This document shows positions 7,384 to 15,005 of a stretch of 23,343 bases of DNA, piece by piece. The DNA is from an uncultured Oscillospiraceae bacterium (lineage in GTDB: Bacteria; Bacillota; Clostridia; Oscillospirales; Oscillospiraceae): the NCBI GenBank assembly GCA_910589155.1, contig CAJURY010000019.1:1-23343 (forward strand), read 5' to 3'. The first letter of the stretch is position 1, and each line of letters begins with the position of its first letter. Below the pieces are notes generated by a model. It was given only the letters and a program-made list of their open reading frames with translations. It was not told where the DNA came from and did not search any database. A program made the position numbers and the translations under genes.

Positions 7384-7417
7384 AACCCGCAGGTCTTAGA
7401 AAAGACCTGCGGGTTTT
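7384..7417 (+). terminator. Strong bidirectional intrinsic terminator
   Basis: AACCCGCAGGTCTT (7384-7397) pairs perfectly with AAGACCTGCGGGTT (7402-7415) around AGAA, followed by T residues. It lies between two convergent genes, the AlaX gene on plus and the P-type ATPase on minus, and can serve both. Confidence 0.93.
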
Positions 7418-7432
7418 ATGATAGATTTTAGA

Positions 7433-9922
7433 TCAGAACCGTTTCGTAAACTTTCCCGCGCTGTTTTTTTGAAGCCGCTTGAATTTATTTGGGCTTTTGA
7501 TCCAATCGTAGCACTGATCCCCCCAATCGAATATCCGCTGGATGGCGAAAAAGACGGTGGGCGTGAGGATCAGCAGCGCGGCGGTAATCAGCCCCGCCTG
7601 CTGGCTCAGTTGGACAAATTCAAAAATTTGCGCCAAGCTGACAAAGCAGAAAATCACGGAAGCTGTCATTGCGCCCCACAAAAGCTTTCTCTGTGCGGTG
7701 AAGGGCTTGCAGACCTGATACAACACGAGAAGCCCAACGAAGGATACCAGCGCGGCGGAGACGGTATAAAGCATATCTGTTTCCAGCTTGAATACCATCC
7801 AAAAGGCTTCCGCCAGCAGCACGACAATGAGATTGCTGATGCCGCCGGGCAAGGCCTTTCGCAAAACGCCCAGCATGAAGCTGCCGTGTACCCGCTCATA
7901 GTTGGGTTCCAGCGCCAAAAAGAAGGAGGGAACGCCAATGGTGAGACCGCTGATCATACTCAGGTGCAGCGGAAGCATGGGGTAGGGGAAGGTTGCGAAC
8001 ACGGAAAGCAGCGCCAGCACCAGAGAGAAAATATTCTTCACAAGGAACAAAGCGGCGGCGCGCTGAATGTTATTGATGACCCGGCGGCCTTCTCCAACCA
8101 CGCTGGGCAGGCTGGCAAAATCGGAATTGAGCATCACGAGCTGTGCGACCTGGCTGGCGGCCTGACTGCCGGAGGCCATGGCGATGCCGCAGTTGGCTTC
8201 CTTCAAAGCTAGTACGTCGTTTACGCCGTCGCCGGTCATGGCTACGGTATGCCCGGCCTTTTGCATGGCTTTCACCAGTTTGCGTTTATTTTCGGGGGTA
8301 ACGCGGCCAAATACGGTGTACTCCCGCACCGCGCGTTTAAAGTCCGCTTCCGACTCCAAGGTGGAAGCGTCCACGTACCGGTCGCTGTTCTCAATGCCCG
8401 CTTTTCGAGCGACTTCCGCCACGGTTACGGGGTTGTCGCCGGAAATGACACGAACGGATACGCCCTCCTGGGCAAAATATCGGAAGGTAGACTCGGCGTC
8501 CTCCCGCAACTTGTTGGAGAGTACGGCCAGCGCCAAAGGACGCACTGCCTCCGGCGCTAATTTCTGGTTGGCGGCTGGGTCTTTTTCATAGCCTGCAAGG
8601 AGCAAAACACGGCAGCCCATTTGCGACCAAGGCTCTACCTGCCGGCGGATAGACTCATAATTCGCGCCAAGGATAAACTCCGGGGCGCCGACCACATATG
8701 CGCCCTGCTTTTCAAATACGGCGGCGCTCCATTTCATTTCCGACTGGAAAGGCACTCGCTTGACAGCCTTCCAGTCGCTTTTTCCGCCAAAAGTTTCCGC
8801 CATGGCGCTGGCGGTGTCGTTTTCCGGCTCTCCTTCGCCATAAAACGCTGCAAGGACGGCTGCAATCTGTTCCGGAGAGGTGTTTGCATCGTCCAAGGGG
8901 ATCAGATCCTGTACTTCCATTTTCGGCTCGGTGATGGTGCCGGTTTTATCCACGCATAAAATATCCACTCGCGCCAGGGTTTCGATGCAATTCATATCCT
9001 GCACCAATACCTTGCGGCTTGCCAGCTTCCTGGCGGATACCGCCATGGCTACACTGGTGAGAAGATACAGTCCTTCCGGGATCATGCCGATGAGGGCGGC
9101 CACAGTGGTAATGACGCTGTCGCGGATTTCCATTTGCAGGGTATGGAACTGCTGATAAAACAGCAAGCCGCCAATGGGAATCAGCAAAATGCCCACCACC
9201 TGAATCAGACGATCCAGAGAGCGCATCATTTCCGATTGGGTTGCATGTACATTCTTTTTGGCCTCTGCGGCCAGATGGGCGGCGAAAGAATCCGGGCCGA
9301 CCTGGGTCAGCTGGGCGCGGCAGCGACCGGCAATCACAAAGCTGCCGGATTTTAATTCGTCGTTGGGGGCTTTGGGGATGGGATCGGCTTCGCCGGTGAT
9401 GAGAGACTCGTTGACCTGCATCTCCCCTGCGCGCACCACAGCGTCGGCGCAGATCTGATCGCCGGGGCCAAATTCCACAATATCGTCTTTGACCACTGCC
9501 TCCGGCAAAACATTGCAGACCCTGCCGTCTCGAATGGTTTTCACCGGTCTTTGGGCAACCAACGTTAATTTATCCACGGCGCGCTTGGCGCGGATTTCCT
9601 GAAAGCAGCCGATGGCGGTGTTCGCGATAGCAATCACCAGGAACATCAGATTTTTAATGGAACCCACCAGCACAAGGCATACGGCCAGCACCACAAAAAT
9701 CAGATTGAAAAAGGTGAGGGCATGTTCCTTAATGATTTGGGATTCTTTTTTTGTAGGCGGCTCGCCGGGATCGTTGCTCCAGCCCGCCGCCAGGCGCAGC
9801 TCCACCTCGTCGGCGGAAAGACCCTGCTCCGGGTTTGGCCTAGCCTGGGGAATGGCCTGTCTTGGCGGTTCTGCCGGAAGAACTTCTTTTTTCAATTTTG
9901 GGATGCGTTGTTTTGTGTTCAT
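7433..9922 (-). CDS. P-type cation-transporting ATPase (PEGL class, probable Ca2+/divalent cation)
   Basis: The 829-residue protein has the full P-type core: actuator-domain TGEA (176-179), the TM4 motif GMIPEGL (279-285), the phosphorylation motif DKTGT (325-329), and later ISGDNPVTV and TGDGVNDVLALK. Two membrane helices precede the actuator domain and about six hydrophobic segments follow the hinge. There are no N-terminal metal-binding CxxC domains, which argues against a heavy-metal P1B pump. PEGL in TM4 and the overall shape resemble the CtpE-like calcium pumps of Gram-positives; the substrate is inferred, not shown. The actuator loop reads TGEA where TGES is canonical; the essential Glu is kept. 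The ATG overlaps the stop of the thiamine pyrophosphokinase gene (ATGA), so the two are translationally coupled. A Pro-rich N-terminal tail of about 60 residues is cytosolic. Confidence 0.93.
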   Translation of the reverse strand: MNTKQRIPKLKKEVLPAEPPRQAIPQARPNPEQGLSADEVELRLAAGWSNDPGEPPTKKESQIIKEHALTFFNLIFVVLAVCLVLVGSIKNLMFLVIAIANTAIGCFQEIRAKRAVDKLTLVAQRPVKTIRDGRVCNVLPEAVVKDDIVEFGPGDQICADAVVRAGEMQVNESLITGEADPIPKAPNDELKSGSFVIAGRCRAQLTQVGPDSFAAHLAAEAKKNVHATQSEMMRSLDRLIQVVGILLIPIGGLLFYQQFHTLQMEIRDSVITTVAALIGMIPEGLYLLTSVAMAVSARKLASRKVLVQDMNCIETLARVDILCVDKTGTITEPKMEVQDLIPLDDANTSPEQIAAVLAAFYGEGEPENDTASAMAETFGGKSDWKAVKRVPFQSEMKWSAAVFEKQGAYVVGAPEFILGANYESIRRQVEPWSQMGCRVLLLAGYEKDPAANQKLAPEAVRPLALAVLSNKLREDAESTFRYFAQEGVSVRVISGDNPVTVAEVARKAGIENSDRYVDASTLESEADFKRAVREYTVFGRVTPENKRKLVKAMQKAGHTVAMTGDGVNDVLALKEANCGIAMASGSQAASQVAQLVMLNSDFASLPSVVGEGRRVINNIQRAAALFLVKNIFSLVLALLSVFATFPYPMLPLHLSMISGLTIGVPSFFLALEPNYERVHGSFMLGVLRKALPGGISNLIVVLLAEAFWMVFKLETDMLYTVSAALVSFVGLLVLYQVCKPFTAQRKLLWGAMTASVIFCFVSLAQIFEFVQLSQQAGLITAALLILTPTVFFAIQRIFDWGDQCYDWIKSPNKFKRLQKNSAGKFTKRF

Positions 9923-10596
9923 ATACAGCAGTCAACTCCTTCGGACTGATTGTTTTTCTGAAAATCGGGAAAACCGTTTTCTCGATCCCACAATAATAAT
10001 AGATTGCCCTGGCGCACCTGAACATGGGCGGCCTTGCCGGTAAAGTGATTACTCACCCCAAGGGGATACCCGGCTGTGAGGGTAGCTTCCGTCAGGGGAT
10101 ACAAAAGCCCTTCCAGCGTCACGCCCTGGGCGGGGCTACCCATGCAGAAGATGGATAAAATGCCGTCTGCGCTGGAAGGAAAAACAAGGCTTCCGTTGCG
10201 CAGCGCGGTGGAAAAATACTTTTTTCCCACCAGAATGCCCTGCGCGTCGTGCTCGGCCAAATACACAAGGGTTTGAAAATTGGCAAGGGCGTGATCCAGC
10301 CGGGGGCCGTCCAGACCGCCGTAAATGAGAAAGCGGCGAAAGCCCTTGGTAAGCCCGCAGCGAACGGCCAGCATCGCGTCCGTATCGTCCTTCATGACCG
10401 GGTATGCGCAAACTCCCGCCCCCCTTGGAATTTCACCCAGAGAATCAAAATCGCCCAAAATGACGTGGGGACGCAGCCCCAAAGCGCCGGTGTGGAGCAG
10501 ACCGCCGTCGGCTGCGATGATAAGGTCGGAGGAAGATATAGGGACAGCCAGCTTGTCAAAATCCCCCGCACAAAAAATAACACAGGTTTTTTCCAT
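9919..10596 (-). CDS. thiN: Thiamine pyrophosphokinase (thiamine diphosphokinase)
   Basis: ThiN makes thiamine diphosphate from thiamine and ATP in one step. The 225-residue protein shows the family signature: AADGG, ILGDFDSLG, KDDTDAMLA and YGGLDGPRLDHALAN, which build the ATP/Mg and thiamine sites, then a C-terminal beta domain with PLGVSNHF. In many Firmicutes thiN follows rpe and the GTPase gene rsgA; here it stands with a cation pump and is divergent from tdk. Upstream on its own strand I see no TPP riboswitch consensus (no CTGAGA-type core), only a small hairpin. Confidence 0.93.
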   Translation of the reverse strand: MEKTCVIFCAGDFDKLAVPISSSDLIIAADGGLLHTGALGLRPHVILGDFDSLGEIPRGAGVCAYPVMKDDTDAMLAVRCGLTKGFRRFLIYGGLDGPRLDHALANFQTLVYLAEHDAQGILVGKKYFSTALRNGSLVFPSSADGILSIFCMGSPAQGVTLEGLLYPLTEATLTAGYPLGVSNHFTGKAAHVQVRQGNLLLLWDRENGFPDFQKNNQSEGVDCCI

Positions 10597-10637
10597 GTTC
10601 TACCTCAAAAAACTTGTAAAAAGCGTCCAAAATGAAA

Positions 10638-10661
10638 AGGCGGTTTTTGTTGAATCCGCCT
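10638..10661 (-). promoter_or_regulatory. Small hairpin in the thiN leader
   Basis: Read on the minus strand, AGGCGG and CCGCCT form a 6-bp stem with a 12-base loop followed by TTTCATTTT, located about 40 bases before the thiN ATG. A TATATT hexamer lies just upstream of it as a possible -10, but the -35 is poor. It could be a weak attenuator; the stem is short and this is a tentative call. Confidence 0.25.
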
Positions 10662-10828
10662 GTAATAATATAGCACATTTTGTAAGAAAACGGAAGCTTT
10701 TCAGATGTTAATTCTTTCTTAAGCTTTCTATAAACCCGGAGTTACCCTAAAAATAGTTCCCAGAAAATGGAAGAGTTATGCGTTTGTTTTGCAACTTGTC
10801 TGGATTGCACAAGAAGCAATAATATATC

Positions 10829-10857
10829 TTGCAACCTTTCGTCAAATCGTGTATAAT
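10829..10857 (+). promoter_or_regulatory. Sigma-A promoter of tdk and the nucleoside-salvage genes
   Basis: TTGCAA (10829-10834) and a perfect TATAAT (10852-10857) are 17 bases apart, with transcription expected to begin near 10864. This excludes the ATG at 10856, which lies in the -10 box, as the tdk start. Confidence 0.8.
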
Positions 10858-10888
10858 GAAACTGTATCAACCGCAGGAGGAAAAACTG

Positions 10889-11512
10889 GTGGCAAAACTG
10901 TATTTTAAATACGGCGCAATGGGCTCATCTAAAACTGCTCAGGCGCTGATTACCAAGTATAATTATGAGGAAAACGGGTTGAAGGTCTGGCTGATGAAAC
11001 CTAGCGCGGATTCCAGAGATGGAAAAGATATTTTGCGCAGCCGCATTGGTTTGCAGGCACAGGTGGAAATGATTCCTCCGAAAACCGATGTGTATAAGCT
11101 GTTTCAGGAAACAAAGCTCGGCGCGTGCGATATTATTATTGTGGACGAGTGCCAGTTTTTAGAGTCGGAGCAGGTAGATGAGCTGCGAGCCATTGTGGAT
11201 GAATTTAACCTGCCTGTGATGTGCTTTGGACTTCGGACGGATTTCCAGTGTCATTTGTTTGGAGGCAGCCGCCGGCTGATGGAGGTGGCGGATACCATTT
11301 TGGAAATTAAAACCATTTGCGACTGCGGGGCGAAGGCCACGGTAAACGCAAGAATTGATGAAAACGGGCATATCATTACCCAGGGAGAGCAGCTTCTTCT
11401 GGGCGGCAACGACAGTTATATCGCCATGTGTCACAAGTGCTGGGTGCGGGGCATCCGGGAGCATAAGATTATCCGGCTGCATGGCAGCGCGGAACCGGAA
11501 GTATCATTTTAA
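10889..11512 (+). CDS. tdk: Thymidine kinase (type II, TK1-like)
   Basis: The enzyme phosphorylates thymidine and deoxyuridine with ATP, feeding dTMP synthesis by salvage. In the 207-residue product, the P-loop is GAMGSSKT (9-16), the catalytic region is DECQF (86-90, with Glu87 as base), and the zinc ribbon is C144/C146 with C181/C184. The lasso-type loop runs between the last two cysteine pairs. The GTG start at 10889 is chosen because AGGAGG (10875-10880) is 8 bases upstream and upstream ATGs fall in the promoter. It is the first gene of a same-strand run with deoC (14-base gap), deoD, deoB and cdd, all acting on nucleosides. Confidence 0.94.
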   Translation: MAKLYFKYGAMGSSKTAQALITKYNYEENGLKVWLMKPSADSRDGKDILRSRIGLQAQVEMIPPKTDVYKLFQETKLGACDIIIVDECQFLESEQVDELRAIVDEFNLPVMCFGLRTDFQCHLFGGSRRLMEVADTILEIKTICDCGAKATVNARIDENGHIITQGEQLLLGGNDSYIAMCHKCWVRGIREHKIIRLHGSAEPEVSF

Positions 11513-11526
11513 AGGAGGAAAAAACC

Positions 11527-12183
11527 ATGGATGTAAAAGAAATTCTTGGAAAATGCGACCATACCTTGCTGTCGCAAACCGCCACGTGGGAGGAAATACG
11601 GAAGATTTGCGACGATGGTATGCAGTACCAGACCGCTTCTGTGTGCATTCCCGCTTCCTATGTAAAGCAGGCGAAGGCTTATGTAGGGGGAAAGCTGGCG
11701 ATTTGTACCGTGATCGGCTTCCCCAACGGCTACGATACCACCGCCGCCAAGTGCTTTGAGGCGACCGACGCAGTGGAAAACGGCGCGGACGAGGTGGATA
11801 TGGTCGTCAATCTCGGCTGGGTCAAAGATGGAAAATATGATCTGGTGCTGGAAGAAATCAAAGCGGTGAAGGCCGCCTGCAAGGGTAAGCTTTTGAAGGT
11901 TATTATTGAAACCTGCTTGCTCTCCGACGAAGAAAAAATAGAAATGTGCAAGGTTGTGACGGAGTCCGGCGCGGATTATATCAAAACCTCCACTGGCTTT
12001 TCCAAGGCCGGCGCGACCTTCCACGATGTGGAGCTGTTCGCGGCTAACGTGGGACCCAATGTGAAAATCAAAGCGGCGGGGGGCATTGCCAGCATGGAGG
12101 ACGCGGAAAAGTTCATCGCTCTGGGCGCTTCCCGTCTGGGTACTTCCCGCATTGTAAGATTAGTAAAGAATGGAAAGGAGTAA
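11527..12183 (+). CDS. deoC: Deoxyribose-phosphate aldolase
   Basis: DeoC splits 2-deoxyribose-5-phosphate into glyceraldehyde-3-phosphate and acetaldehyde. The 218-residue protein is of normal length. It carries EVDMVVNLGW (Asp91), KVIIETCLL (124-132), the Schiff-base Lys153 in YIKTSTGF, and IKAAGGIAS (Lys182). An AAAGGAGG ribosome binding site lies about 6 bases before the ATG. It receives its substrate from DeoB encoded two genes downstream. Confidence 0.97.
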   Translation: MDVKEILGKCDHTLLSQTATWEEIRKICDDGMQYQTASVCIPASYVKQAKAYVGGKLAICTVIGFPNGYDTTAAKCFEATDAVENGADEVDMVVNLGWVKDGKYDLVLEEIKAVKAACKGKLLKVIIETCLLSDEEKIEMCKVVTESGADYIKTSTGFSKAGATFHDVELFAANVGPNVKIKAAGGIASMEDAEKFIALGASRLGTSRIVRLVKNGKE

Positions 12184-12189
12184 TAAAAA

Positions 12190-12930
12190 ATGAATTATCC
12201 TACCCCTCATATCAACGCCGCTCCCGCCGATTTCGGCCAGACCGTCCTCATGCCCGGCGATCCCCTGCGTTCCAGATTTATCGCGGAAACCTTTCTGGAA
12301 AATGCCAAGCTTGTGAATAACGTCCGGGGCGTGCAGGGCTATACCGGTATGTACAAGGGTGTGAAGGTTTCCGTTATGGCTTCCGGCATGGGTATGCCCG
12401 CCATCGGCATTTATTCCCACGAGCTTTTCAATTTCTTTGACGTACAAAATATTATGCGGGTAGGTTCCGCCGGGTCCATGCAGGAGCATATCCATGTGCG
12501 GGATATTGTGATTGGACAGGGCTGCTGCACGGACTCCAACTGGGCGCACCAGTATCATTTGTCCGGCACCTTCGCCCCCATCGCCTCCTTTGAGATGCTC
12601 TCAAAAGCGGTGGAGTCCGCCAAGGAAGCCGGCGCGACCTATCATGTGGGCAATCTTTTGTCCTCCGACGCCTTCTACGGCGACCATGTAGACGTGCCGG
12701 AAGGACTGGACGCCAATTACGGTTGGCGGAAAATGGGCGTGATGGCGGCGGAGATGGAAGGCGCGGCTTTGTACATGAACGCCGCCCGCTATGGCAAGAA
12801 CGCGCTTTGCATCTGCACCATTTCCGACCATATCCTCACCGGCGAAGCCACCACGGCGGAGGAACGCCAAAATTCCTTCACCCAGATGATGGAAATTGCT
12901 TTGGAGACCGCTCGGAAAATGGAGAAATAA
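12190..12930 (+). CDS. deoD: Purine nucleoside phosphorylase, DeoD type
   Basis: This is a hexameric-type PNP that converts purine (deoxy)ribonucleosides and phosphate to free base and (deoxy)ribose-1-phosphate. The 246-residue product shows GDPLRSRFIA (23-32, phosphate site), ASGMGMPAIGIYSHEL, VGSAGSMQEH, the purine-site MAAEMEGAALY and ISDHILTGE with the catalytic Asp. It starts 6 bases after deoC with AAAGGAG overlapping the deoC end, so the two are tightly coupled. The ribose-1-P product is the substrate of the phosphopentomutase encoded next. Confidence 0.97.
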   Translation: MNYPTPHINAAPADFGQTVLMPGDPLRSRFIAETFLENAKLVNNVRGVQGYTGMYKGVKVSVMASGMGMPAIGIYSHELFNFFDVQNIMRVGSAGSMQEHIHVRDIVIGQGCCTDSNWAHQYHLSGTFAPIASFEMLSKAVESAKEAGATYHVGNLLSSDAFYGDHVDVPEGLDANYGWRKMGVMAAEMEGAALYMNAARYGKNALCICTISDHILTGEATTAEERQNSFTQMMEIALETARKMEK

Positions 12931-12935
12931 GGAAT

Positions 12936-12964
12936 CTGCCCCCGGATGCGCTTTCCGGGGGCAG
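12936..12964 (+). terminator. GC-rich hairpin between deoD and deoB
   Basis: CTGCCCCCGG (12936-12945) pairs perfectly with CCGGGGGCAG (12955-12964) around a 9-base loop. Only a short TTTT follows ten bases later, so it is more likely an internal mRNA-stability or partial-termination element that lowers deoB relative to deoD than a true end. Confidence 0.45.
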
Positions 12965-12992
12965 CGAAGCCTTTTGAAGCTGAGGTGCTTTT

Positions 12993-14159
12993 ATGAAACG
13001 TATTTTTTTAATTGTCCTGGACTCCTGTGGCGCGGGGGCTATGCCGGATTCCCTGGGTTTTGGAGATATTGGCGTCAATACCCTGCGAAGCTGCGCGACC
13101 TCCCGGTATTTTGAAATTCCCAATCTGGTAAAGGCGGGGATCGGCAATATTGACGGGCTTTCCTTTTTGGGTCTGACGGAAAAGCCAGGCGGCGCGGTTG
13201 CCCGGCTGGCGGAAAGCTCCATGGGCAAGGACACCACCATTGGACACTGGGAAATTGCGGGGATCGTCTCCCCGAAGCCGCTGCCGACCTACCCCAAGGG
13301 GTTTCCCCAGGAGGTTCTGGAGGCTTTTGAAGCGGCCACCGGCAGAGGCGTGCTGTGCAATCTGCCTTATTCCGGCACCGACGTGATCCGGGATTATGGC
13401 GCGGAGCAGCTAAGAACCGGTAAATGGATTGTGTATACTTCCGCCGATTCTGTTTTCCAGATCGCAGCCCACGAAGAGCTGATTCCCTTGGAGGAATTGT
13501 ACGACGCCTGCCGAAAGGCGAGAGAAATTTTGCGCGGCAGGCACGGCGTTGGCCGGGTTATCGCACGACCCTTTGCAGGCAGTGTGGAGGCGGGCTTTAC
13601 CCGCACCTCCAACCGGCATGATTTTTCTCTGGAGCCGCCCAAGGAAACCCTTTTGGATGCGGTGAAGGCAGCGGGGTTGGATTCTATCTCCGTGGGGAAG
13701 ATTTACGATATTTTTGCCCATCGTGGTACAACAGAACAGGTCTTGACCAAAGGCAATACTGACGGGCTGGAAAAAACCATGGCCTATGCCCAGAAGGATT
13801 TCCATGGCCTTTGCTTTGTAAACCTGGTGGATTTTGATATGCTGTATGGCCACCGCCGGGATGTGGACGGCTACGCCAAGGCTTTGGCGGAATTTGACGG
13901 CTGGCTGCCTGGCTTTTTGGAAAAGCTGGGCGAGGAGGATCTTGTGCTGATTACCGCCGACCACGGCTGCGACCCGGCGTATGCGGCGACAACCGACCAC
14001 ACAAGAGAGTACGTGCCCCTTCTGGCGTTGGGCAAAAAGGTGCGTCCTGTGAATTTGGGCACCCGCCGGGGCTTTGCGGATATTGCCGCGACCATCGCGG
14101 AACTGTTAGATGTGAAGCTGGATACGCCGGGCAGAAGCTTTGCCGGGGAAATTTTGTAA
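12993..14159 (+). CDS. deoB: Phosphopentomutase
   Basis: DeoB interconverts (deoxy)ribose-1-phosphate and -5-phosphate. The 388-residue protein belongs to the alkaline-phosphatase superfamily. It has the N-terminal metal-binding Asp in IFLIVLDSCGAGAMPDS, the phosphorylated Thr segment GKDTTIGHWEIAG, and the C-terminal metal ligands in DFDMLYGHRRD and ITADHGCDP followed by TDHTREYVP. Length is typical. It sits between deoD and cdd, completing the PNP-DeoB-DeoC route. The stop overlaps the next ATG (TAATG). Confidence 0.97.
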   Translation: MKRIFLIVLDSCGAGAMPDSLGFGDIGVNTLRSCATSRYFEIPNLVKAGIGNIDGLSFLGLTEKPGGAVARLAESSMGKDTTIGHWEIAGIVSPKPLPTYPKGFPQEVLEAFEAATGRGVLCNLPYSGTDVIRDYGAEQLRTGKWIVYTSADSVFQIAAHEELIPLEELYDACRKAREILRGRHGVGRVIARPFAGSVEAGFTRTSNRHDFSLEPPKETLLDAVKAAGLDSISVGKIYDIFAHRGTTEQVLTKGNTDGLEKTMAYAQKDFHGLCFVNLVDFDMLYGHRRDVDGYAKALAEFDGWLPGFLEKLGEEDLVLITADHGCDPAYAATTDHTREYVPLLALGKKVRPVNLGTRRGFADIAATIAELLDVKLDTPGRSFAGEIL

Positions 14160-14434
14160 TGCTGGAATTTTTAGCGGAACTGGGCATGGAGCTGCTTGGG
14201 GAGGTTGCGGGGCTTTTCTTGGAATCCAGGCGGGTGAAGGTCTGGGTGAAAACCGTTTTCTTTTTCCTGCTTGGAGCAGCTTTGTGCGCGGGCATCGGCA
14301 TTTTGGGACTGATTAGCTACCGGGATGGAAACCGGGACGGCGCAATCGTCAGCGGCGCTATAGCGGGTCTTTTTGCCCTGATTACCCTTGTGGGCTGCGT
14401 TTACGGACACAAAAGAGGTTGGAAACAGAAATGA
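14159..14434 (+). CDS. Small two-helix membrane protein of unknown function
   Basis: I do not recognise the family. The 91-residue product starts with an amphipathic acidic helix (LEFLAELGMELLGEVAGLFLE), then has two strongly hydrophobic segments (about 33-53 and 62-82) separated by a hydrophilic YRDGNRDGA loop, and ends in a basic GHKRGWKQK tail. A hairpin integral membrane protein with a cytosolic basic end is likely. It overlaps deoB by one base (TAATG) and is 16 bases before cdd, so it is firmly inside the salvage operon. A role in nucleoside metabolism or uptake is only suggested by position. Confidence 0.75.
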   Translation: MLEFLAELGMELLGEVAGLFLESRRVKVWVKTVFFFLLGAALCAGIGILGLISYRDGNRDGAIVSGAIAGLFALITLVGCVYGHKRGWKQK

Positions 14435-14450
14435 AAGGGAGGGCAAAACG

Positions 14451-14861
14451 ATGAAGCCGGAAGAATTGATTACCTTGGCGGCAGAAGCGATGAAGCGCGC
14501 CTACGCGCCTTATTCAGGCTTTTGGGTGGGCGCGGCGCTGCTGTGCGCCGACGGAAGCGTATACCAGGGCTGCAATATGGAAAACGGTTCCTTTACCCCT
14601 ACCGTCTGCGCCGAGCGCACCGCATTTTTCAAAGCGATTTACGACGGGAAGCGGGACTTCACGGCGATTGCCGTGGTGGGCGGGAAGAACGGCGAAATTT
14701 CTGGGTATTTTCCCCCTTGCGGGGTGTGCCGCCAGGTCATGCGGGAATTTTGCAAAGACGATTTTCTTGTTTACATGGGCGGCCCCATGGGGGCGTTCCA
14801 GGCAAAAAGACTGGATGAAATTTTGCCTTATAGCTTTGCTCCGGAGCAGCATATGAAATAG
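14451..14861 (+). CDS. cdd: Cytidine deaminase
   Basis: Cdd deaminates cytidine and deoxycytidine to uridine and deoxyuridine. The 136-residue protein is the short homotetrameric class. Its zinc site is C53 with catalytic E55 in CAERTA, and C90/C93 in PPCGVCRQ. YAPYSGFWVGAALL and GCNMENGSF are the usual N-terminal substrate motifs. The ATG at 14451 is supported by AGGGAGGG at 14437-14443; the open frame upstream lies within the membrane-protein gene. It is the last enzyme gene of the salvage operon; deoxyuridine made here is also a substrate for Tdk. Confidence 0.97.
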   Translation: MKPEELITLAAEAMKRAYAPYSGFWVGAALLCADGSVYQGCNMENGSFTPTVCAERTAFFKAIYDGKRDFTAIAVVGGKNGEISGYFPPCGVCRQVMREFCKDDFLVYMGGPMGAFQAKRLDEILPYSFAPEQHMK

Positions 14862-14910
14862 TGTATTTTGTACGATTTTGCAATAGCAATCTTGTAAGTT
14901 TTTACAAAAC

Positions 14911-14951
14911 TTGAAATGAGTGTTGATTTTTGGTAAATTTTGTGCGAAAAT
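14911..14951 (+). promoter_or_regulatory. Candidate promoter(s) of the BMP lipoprotein gene
   Basis: In the 144-base gap after cdd two overlapping candidates are visible. One is TTGAAA (14911-14916) with TAAATT (14934-14939), 17 bases apart. The other is TTGATT (14923-14928) with an extended TGC-GAAAAT -10 (14946-14951), also 17 apart. Neither is perfect. No clear terminator separates cdd from the lipoprotein gene, so readthrough is also possible. Confidence 0.45.
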
Positions 14952-15005
14952 GATTGCGCACATAGGGTTCTACCCAAAATGTAGCATTTTTTGGAGGTAA
15001 AGAAA

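Noticed and set aside
7418..8212. 264-residue plus-strand ORF and other long ORFs opposite the P-type ATPase
   Set aside because: They are the antisense of a gene with complete catalytic motifs, have no ribosome binding sites and read as low-complexity charged or His/Gln-rich sequence.
10597..10828. TPP riboswitch upstream of thiN
   Set aside because: The conserved TPP aptamer core (CTGAGA and the ACC..GATC..GG elements) is not found on the minus strand; only a short hairpin is present.
14891..14909. TTGTAA...TTACAA dyad in the gap before the BMP gene as an operator
   Set aside because: It is short and AT-rich, has no second copy in the window and no adjacent regulator; chance is likely in this composition.
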